Assembly: GCA_050250575.1 (NCBI GenBank)
Contig: JBFWOJ010000008.1
Span: 1 to 64,000 of the forward strand
DNA length: 64,000 nt
DNA from: SHVO01 sp050250575
GTDB taxonomy: Bacteria > Pseudomonadota > Alphaproteobacteria > Rhodospirillales > Rhodospirillaceae
Direction: 5' to 3'
In this document: piece by piece, positions 59,059 to 64,000 of the stretch
Position numbering within the stretch: position 1 is the first letter of the stretch
How the letters are laid out: every line of letters starts with the position of its first letter
The notes under the pieces: generated by a model
Seen by the model: the letters and a program-made list of their open reading frames with translations, nothing else
Told to the model about the DNA's origin: nothing
The model's database searches: none
Program-made: the position numbers and the translations under genes

Positions 59059-60021
59059 ATGTCTGAACGGGATTCCGGCGCGTCGCGCCGCGATTTTTTC
59101 ACGGCGGCCACGGGCGCATTCGTCGCCGCGGCGGCGACACCGCAAGCGGCGGCGGCGGCCGCAGCGCCGCCTGCCGCAACTTCGCAGGGCGACAAGTTGC
59201 GCGCCTTGCTGAAGGGACCGGCGGTCGCCGCACCCATCGTCTACGACGTGGCTTCGGCCAAGCTCGCGCAATATATGGGATTCAAAGTCATCACCATCGG
59301 CGGCAGCGCCACCTCGAGCGGCATGTTCGGCATGGGTGACTACGGCATGGCCACCATCTCCGAACTGATCGAACTCGCCGTGCGTATGGCGCAGGCGCTG
59401 GAAGTGCCCCTGATCGCCGATGCCGACGATGGCGGCGGCAACCCGATGAACGTCTATCGGGCGATGAAGCGCTATGCCAAAGGCGGTGTCGCCTGCATGC
59501 TGCTGGAGGACCTCACCGGCGCGAAACATGTTCCCGGCCGTCCCGAAGGCCAGATGGTTCCGCAAGCCGTGCACGTGGACAAGATCAAGGCGGCGCTGGA
59601 CGCCGGCGGCCCTGGCGGTCCTGTCGTGCTCGCGCGCTGCGACGGGCTTGCGAAGCAGGAGCCCTTCGACCAGGTGCTGGCGCGCGTCAAAGCCTACTCC
59701 GACGCGGGCGCCGAGCTGATCTTCGTATCCGGTGCAAACCTCGAGCAAAAGAAACGCGCCGCCCAGGTCACGGGCAAGCCGCTGTTCAGCACCGGCGGCC
59801 CCGCCACGGTGAGTGAAGAGGCCGCCAACGGTGTCAAGGTTGCCGCCTTCGCCGTGGAAGGCTACGCCCTCGGCGCCGCCCACCAGGCGATGCAGCAGCT
59901 TCTGAAGGATGGAAAGATCGCCGCTGGACTGCCGTCCTTGCCGCGTGATGTCTCGCTCGCGATCCAGGATGCGAAGATGTGGGCGGAGATCCATCAGAAG
60001 TACAACGCCGACAAGGCTTAG
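59059..60021 (+). CDS. Tat-exported isocitrate lyase/PEP mutase superfamily protein
   Basis: 320 residues. Residues 8-32 form a twin-arginine signal ('SRRDFFTAATGAFVAAAA'), unusual for this otherwise cytosolic family. The body is a ICL/PEPM barrel: 'PIVYDVASAKLAQYMGFKVITIGGSATSSGMFG', 'VPLIADADDGGGNPMNVYRAMKRYAKGGVACMLLED', 'PVVLARCDG'. Family members normally have 'ADADTGYG' and 'EDQ' at these places; here they read ADADDGGG and LEDLTGAKH, so chemistry may differ (oxaloacetate decarboxylase or carboxyphosphonoenolpyruvate mutase-like). It is followed by a class II aldolase gene. Confidence 0.75.
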   Translation: MSERDSGASRRDFFTAATGAFVAAAATPQAAAAAAAPPAATSQGDKLRALLKGPAVAAPIVYDVASAKLAQYMGFKVITIGGSATSSGMFGMGDYGMATISELIELAVRMAQALEVPLIADADDGGGNPMNVYRAMKRYAKGGVACMLLEDLTGAKHVPGRPEGQMVPQAVHVDKIKAALDAGGPGGPVVLARCDGLAKQEPFDQVLARVKAYSDAGAELIFVSGANLEQKKRAAQVTGKPLFSTGGPATVSEEAANGVKVAAFAVEGYALGAAHQAMQQLLKDGKIAAGLPSLPRDVSLAIQDAKMWAEIHQKYNADKA

Positions 60022-60068
60022 CGAGAGAGCAGGCGCCAACCGCCGATCTCGATGCCGTCGACCGGGCA

Positions 60069-60137
60069 ACGTTCCAGCGGGGTGTAGCGCGCCGCTTCAC
60101 CTCGCTATGGAACGTCTGCCGGACGCGGGCACGTTCC
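60069..60137. repeat. Three GGAACGT motifs between the exported lyase and the aldolase
   Basis: ACGTTCC at 60069-60075, GGAACGT at 60109-60115 and ACGTTCC at 60131-60137. The last two form a 7-bp inverted repeat with a 15-nt gap, about 80 bp upstream of ATG 60219. GGAAC-N18-CGTT is not an EcfG spacing, so an operator is the better guess. Confidence 0.4.
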
Positions 60138-60218
60138 CCGTCCGCCTGACGACGGTTTGCAAGCTTCGGCGGATATTTCCGTGGCGGCTGACTCACCCGC
60201 TGCGGTACTTTTCCGGCC

Positions 60219-60944
60219 ATGGAACACGCCGCCGACTTCGCTTCGCCCACCGTCCGCGCGCTGCGCAGCGACCTCGCCGTGGCCTTGCGCGCGGCCGATC
60301 ACCACGGGCTCTCCGAAGGGATATGTAATCACTTCAGCGTCGAATTGCCCGACGGCAGCGACCGGTTCCTGATCAATCCGCGCGGTCTGCACTGGAGCGA
60401 GGTCGGCGCCGACGACATCGTCATGGTCGACGCCGGCGGCAACAAGCTCGCCGGGCGCCATGAGGTCGAGCCGACCGCGATGTACATCCACGCCGCCGTG
60501 CATCGCGTCGCACGCAAAGCCTGCGTGATGCACACCCACATGCCTTACGCCACGGCGCTCGGATGCTTGAAAGGCGTCCCTTTCGAGACTGGCTTGTCGC
60601 AGACCGCCATGTTCTTCCACGGCCGCGTCGCCGTCGATGGGAACTACAACGGGCTTGCGCTGGACGTCAGCGAAGGCGAACGCATCGCGCGCGCGATGAA
60701 CGGGGCCGATATCGTGTTCCTCGCCAACCACGGCGTTATCGTCTGCGGCCAGCGCCTCGATTACACCTACAATGATCTTTACTATCTCGAGCGCGCCTGC
60801 ATGACGCAGATCATTGCGGCGTCGTCGGGCGCCCCTCTGGCCCCGGTCTCGGCGAACCTCGCCGGGCATGTGGCCGCGCAAGGCGCGCAGGAACGTCTGC
60901 AATCCGAGTTGTTCTTTGAGTCGCTGCGGAGGCGTATGCGTTAA
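60219..60944 (+). CDS. Class II aldolase/adducin family protein
   Basis: 241 residues. Zinc-site and active-site pattern of the class II aldolases: 'GLSEGICNHFSVELP', 'AVHRVARKACVMHTHMPYATALGCL' (two His), and 'DIVFLANHGVIVCGQRLDYTYNDLYYLERAC' (third His, acidic residue). Members cleave sugar-phosphates or act as epimerases; in some catabolic clusters they degrade non-phosphorylated acids. With the exported ICL-superfamily protein it might make an organic-acid pathway, but that is inference. A 17-bp stretch at its start is identical to the start of dgt. Confidence 0.88.
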   Translation: MEHAADFASPTVRALRSDLAVALRAADHHGLSEGICNHFSVELPDGSDRFLINPRGLHWSEVGADDIVMVDAGGNKLAGRHEVEPTAMYIHAAVHRVARKACVMHTHMPYATALGCLKGVPFETGLSQTAMFFHGRVAVDGNYNGLALDVSEGERIARAMNGADIVFLANHGVIVCGQRLDYTYNDLYYLERACMTQIIAASSGAPLAPVSANLAGHVAAQGAQERLQSELFFESLRRRMR

Positions 60945-61189
60945 GGCGGCGGCGCCCTATGAGGCGGAGCCGTAACAAATTCAGCCACCTGCTCTTGCAG
61001 GCCGTCAGTCCGCAATCGTTCGTGCCGGTAGTTCGGTAGGCGTCGGTTGTGAGCAACGGCGATCAGCCAAATCGTCGAATCGCGAATTACATAGTTTAGC
61101 GAGAACGGAAATATCTTGAGATTGACCCTCCGATACCCGCCGCGAGGACGCGGCGTTTCGGAGCCGCGGCTCTTGAATTTCCATTGCAA
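60941..61189 (-). pseudogene. RelE/ParE toxin remnant
   Basis: The frame contains 'GYRRVNLKIFPFSLNYVIRDSTIWLIAVAHNRRLPNYRHERL', the C-terminal half of a RelE/ParE-type ribosome or gyrase toxin. The N-terminal half, normally helical, is missing or scrambled, and the upstream sequence in other frames gives no continuation. No antitoxin gene is visible between it and argS. Probably a decayed toxin-antitoxin locus. The rest of the gap up to argS holds nothing else I can support. Confidence 0.55.
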
Positions 61190-61347
61190 ACGCGCGGCCT
61201 TGCGCTATTGAGGGCGCCATGACGCAAGCGCCGGACGGCATTCTTTGGGGTGGGAACCGACGAGGAGGGGATCTCGTCGCGTATTGCTATTGAAATCAGT
61301 CCCTTAGCCACCCGCAGCGGCCACTATGGCCGGCCCCGGAGATCTCC

Positions 61348-63126
61348 ATGAATATCTTCTCGACCTTCAAAGCGCGCATCGATTCCGTGGTGGGCGAACT
61401 CATCGCCGAAGGCGCGCTGCCCGCGGGCCTTGATCTCGCGCGGGTGGCCGCCGAGCCGCCGCGCGAAGCCGCCCACGGCGACATCGCCACCAACGCAGCG
61501 ATGATCCTCGCGAAACCCTCCGGCAAGCCGCCGCGCGCGCTCGCCGAGATGCTGGTCGAACGCTTGAAGAAACTTCCCGACGTGATCGAAGCCTCGGTCG
61601 CCGGACCCGGTTTCATCAACCTCAAGATCAACGACGATCGTTGGCGCGGCGCCTTGCGCGACGTGCTGAACGAGGGTGTGGCTTACGGTAACTCCTCCAT
61701 CGGCAAGGGCGAGCCGATCAATGTGGAGTACGTTTCGGCCAATCCCACGGGACCGATGCACGTCGGTCATGCCCGCGGCGCCGTGGTCGGCGATGCGCTG
61801 GCCAATCTGCTCGCCAAGGCCGGGTTCAAGGTCACCAAGGAGTATTACATCAACGATGCCGGCGGGCAGGTGGACAATGTCGCCCGCGCCCTGCGCATGC
61901 GCTATTTGCAGGTCCTTGGGCGCATTTCCGCCGAAGACGTTCAAAGCGCGCTCGAGCGCAAGGAAATCCAGTACGGCGGCGAGTACCTCATCCCGTGCGC
62001 CGAAGCTTTGGCCGCGCGCGACGGCGACAAGTGGGCCGGCGTGAACGATGAGTCGGTGTGGATTCCGCCGCTGCGCGACTTCACCGTCGAATTCATGATG
62101 AAGATCGTGAAGCAGGACCTCGCCGACATGGGCATTCGGCACGATGTCTTCACGTCGGAGAAAAGGCTGACGGAGGCCGGGAAGGTCGAAGAGGCGCTTG
62201 CATTTCTTGAAGGCAAGGGGCTCACCTATACCGGCGTCCTCGAGCCGCCCAAGGGAAAAACCCCCGACGACTACGAGCCGCGGCCGCAGCTCCTCTTCAA
62301 GGCGACACAGTTCGGCGACGAGATCGACCGTCCTTTGAAGAAGTCCTCGGGCGCGTGGACCTACTTCGCGGCCGATATCGCCTATCACAAGGACAAGGTC
62401 GACCGCGGCTTCAACACTCTGATCAACATCTGGGGCGCCGACCACGGCGGTTACGTCAAACGCGTCGATGCGGCGTTGAAGGCGCTGACGGACGGCAAAG
62501 GTGAGCTCGACGTTCTCTTGTGCCAGATGGTGCGCGTGCTGAATAACGGCGAGCTTGTCCGCATGTCCAAACGGGCTGGGACCTTCATCACCATGCGCGA
62601 CCTGATCGAAGAAGTCGGGCGCGACGTGGTCCGCTTCATCATGCTGACGCGCAAGAACGATGCGCCGCTGGATTTCGACTACGCCAAGGTGACCGAGAAG
62701 TCCCGGGAAAACCCGGTGTTTTACGTTCAGTACGCCCATGCGCGGGGCCGAAGCGTCTTCCGCCACGCCGCCGAGTTGTTTCCGGGGGCGGACCTTTCGG
62801 ATAAGGGACTCTCTCAAGCCGATCTTTCGCGTCTGCAGGATTCCGACGAGATCGGCGTTCTTCGCGCGCTCGCGTCCTGGCCGCGCACGGTGGAAAGCGC
62901 CGCGCTCGCGCACGAGCCGCACCGCCTCGCGTTCTACATGTACGATCTGGCTTCGGCGTTCCACGCGTTGTGGAATAAGGGAAACGAAGCGGCCGAGCTC
63001 CGCTTCCTTCAGCCGGACGATCAAGCGGTGTCGCTCGCGCGCCTCGCGCTTGTTCGCGGCGTCGGGCTGGTGATAGCCTCGGGTCTTGCGGTCTTCGGGG
63101 TGGAGCCCGTGGAGGAAATGCGCTGA
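61348..63126 (+). CDS. argS: Arginine--tRNA ligase
   Basis: 592 residues. N-terminal tRNA D-loop-binding domain ('STFKARIDSVVGELIAEGALP ... AHGDIATNAAMILAK'), HIGH-type 'ANPTGPMHVGHARGAVVGD' near 130-148, the KMSK-like loop 'RMSKRAGTFITM' near 405, and the C-terminal anticodon-binding bundle ending 'RGVGLVIASGLAVFGVEPVEEM'. It charges tRNAArg. Start ATG 61348 has GGAGATCTCC before it. Its stop shares one base with the next gene (TGATG), the usual argS-SPOR gene arrangement. Confidence 0.97.
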   Translation: MNIFSTFKARIDSVVGELIAEGALPAGLDLARVAAEPPREAAHGDIATNAAMILAKPSGKPPRALAEMLVERLKKLPDVIEASVAGPGFINLKINDDRWRGALRDVLNEGVAYGNSSIGKGEPINVEYVSANPTGPMHVGHARGAVVGDALANLLAKAGFKVTKEYYINDAGGQVDNVARALRMRYLQVLGRISAEDVQSALERKEIQYGGEYLIPCAEALAARDGDKWAGVNDESVWIPPLRDFTVEFMMKIVKQDLADMGIRHDVFTSEKRLTEAGKVEEALAFLEGKGLTYTGVLEPPKGKTPDDYEPRPQLLFKATQFGDEIDRPLKKSSGAWTYFAADIAYHKDKVDRGFNTLINIWGADHGGYVKRVDAALKALTDGKGELDVLLCQMVRVLNNGELVRMSKRAGTFITMRDLIEEVGRDVVRFIMLTRKNDAPLDFDYAKVTEKSRENPVFYVQYAHARGRSVFRHAAELFPGADLSDKGLSQADLSRLQDSDEIGVLRALASWPRTVESAALAHEPHRLAFYMYDLASAFHALWNKGNEAAELRFLQPDDQAVSLARLALVRGVGLVIASGLAVFGVEPVEEMR

Positions 63127-64000
63127 TGCCCCCAGAGTTTCGAGGTGGGCGCGATACAGATCCGCCGTTGCGCCGGTCGGGGAGCCCGCCTCCCGAGACC
63201 CGGTCCGCTGAGGCCTTGCGTGTTCAGCCGTTCGCCGACGATCATTTCAACGAGTATCAGGCCCGCCGCAAGGAACCGACGTCCTCCGTCGGGCTGATCG
63301 CCGGTCTTGTGATCGGTATCGCCGCCGTCGCCGGTATCGGCTGGTACATGTGGTCGAGCGGCGCCATCACCATGGATGGTCCGGGCGGCGCGCCGCAGCT
63401 GGTGAAGGCCAATCCCGAGCCTTACAAAATTAAGCCCGAGAATCCGGGCGGTATGAAGGTCGAGAACCAGGACAAGCTGGTCTACGACCGCGTCGCCAAG
63501 GGCGACGCGCCGCCCCGGGTCGAGAACCTATTACCGGGGCCGGAAGAGCCGAAGGCGCCGCCTAAACCGGCGCCATCCGCGCCGGAAGCCGCCCAACCCG
63601 TCGCGCCGCCCCTTGAAGCCGCGAAAGTCGAACCGGCGGCGCCCGTGCCCGAAACGCCTAAGCCCGAGGCCGCAAAGCCCGAGGTCGCAAAGCCCGAGCC
63701 TGCGAAAGTCGAACCGGCGAAGCCGGAGCCGCCGAAAGAAGTAGCAAAGGCGGAACCCGCGAAGCCGGCTGAGCCGAACGTCCAAGAGCAAGACGATCTT
63801 GCCGCCCTTGTGGCCAAGGCGACGGGCGGACGCGAGGCTGCGACCGGGCCGCTGACAACCAAGCCCGTGCCGCGCAATCAAGAGCCGCCGCCCGCAGCGG
63901 CGAAGCCGACAGAACCTCAGGTGGCCGAGGCGCCTCCGCCCGTCGACGCGCCAGTGGTGGAGCCGGCTCCGGCTCCTCCCGCCGCGGCCATGGCCGGCGG
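63126..64000 (+). CDS. SPOR-type membrane protein, N-terminal part (cut by window end)
   Basis: ATG 63126 runs open to the window end (291 codons). Cytoplasmic N-terminus of about 55 residues with 'FADDHFNEYQARRKEP', one transmembrane helix ('SVGLIAGLVIGIAAVAGIGWYMW'), then a long Pro/Ala/Glu/Lys-rich periplasmic linker with repeats 'KPEVAKPEPAKVEPAKPEPPKE'. In alphaproteobacteria the gene after argS encodes such a protein with a C-terminal SPOR domain that binds septal peptidoglycan. The SPOR domain itself is outside the window, so this is by synteny and layout. Confidence 0.8.
   Translation, partial: MPPEFRGGRDTDPPLRRSGSPPPETRSAEALRVQPFADDHFNEYQARRKEPTSSVGLIAGLVIGIAAVAGIGWYMWSSGAITMDGPGGAPQLVKANPEPYKIKPENPGGMKVENQDKLVYDRVAKGDAPPRVENLLPGPEEPKAPPKPAPSAPEAAQPVAPPLEAAKVEPAAPVPETPKPEAAKPEVAKPEPAKVEPAKPEPPKEVAKAEPAKPAEPNVQEQDDLAALVAKATGGREAATGPLTTKPVPRNQEPPPAAAKPTEPQVAEAPPPVDAPVVEPAPAPPAAAMAG

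Noticed and set aside
60109..60137. EcfG promoter before the class II aldolase
   Set aside because: The spacing is 18 nt on both strands; an inverted repeat is the simpler reading.

Overview
The window is GC-rich, gene-dense chromosomal DNA of an alphaproteobacterium. The lineage call rests on gcrA (cell-cycle regulator), popZ next to valS, a DUF1491 gene, a HisKA_2-type kinase, and several promoters of the EcfG general-stress type (GGAAC-N16/17-CGTT). Two PEP-CTERM-like proteins, two tandem TonB receptors and an orphan motA suggest a free-living, envelope-rich species. I cannot name the genus from sequence alone.

Layout. 0-4.5 kb: end of a dienelactone hydrolase and two tandem TonB-dependent receptor paralogs. 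4.7-12 kb: NTF2-like protein, MFS exporter, VTT membrane protein, cold-shock protein with a long leader, infA, a CoA-acylating aldehyde dehydrogenase and a flavoprotein. 12-19 kb: PCu(A)C copper chaperone, ABC-F ATPase, secreted beta-propeller protein, HisKA_2 kinase, motA and an unknown neighbour. 19-26 kb: DUF1491-gcrA-thioesterase-aminotransferase run, 2-hydroxyacid dehydrogenase, metallo-beta-lactamase-fold hydrolase, 3-methyladenine glycosylase, VOC protein, TrmA/RumA methyltransferase, then tRNA-Asn and tRNA-Cys. 26-35 kb: isoaspartyl methyltransferase, TolC-type channel, popZ, valS, ilvD, YcxB-like protein, PEP-CTERM protein. 35.8-38.5 kb: a 55-residue lipoprotein shorter than usual ORF cut-offs, xth, a secreted HExxH protein and erpA.

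38.9-49.3 kb looks like a general-stress island. It holds a hemerythrin protein, two Gln-rich disordered proteins, a Cys-rich four-helix copper-binding protein, dgt, mscL with a zinc ribbon, two paralogous double-Cys secreted proteins, a PEP-CTERM-like protein, a ferritin-like protein, and two intergenic RNA candidates. At least five intergenic sites match the EcfG consensus exactly and point at these genes, and several more match with one mismatch. Both RNA candidates have the same build: an EcfG promoter, a first hairpin with a large C-rich loop starting 7-8 nt after the -10 element, then a terminator-like hairpin with a C-rich loop. They resemble in concept the sigmaT-dependent GsrN RNA of Caulobacter and are the main candidate for an undescribed regulatory system here.

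49.4-57.5 kb is a complete glycogen-to-trehalose module (glgX/treX divergent from treZ-treY-selO). 57.6-61 kb has a secreted repeat protein, a Tat-exported isocitrate-lyase-superfamily protein, a class II aldolase and a RelE/ParE toxin remnant. argS and a SPOR-type protein (cut by the window end) close the window. In many alphaproteobacteria erpA, dgt, argS and the SPOR gene are adjacent, so the stress and trehalose genes appear to be inserted into that block.
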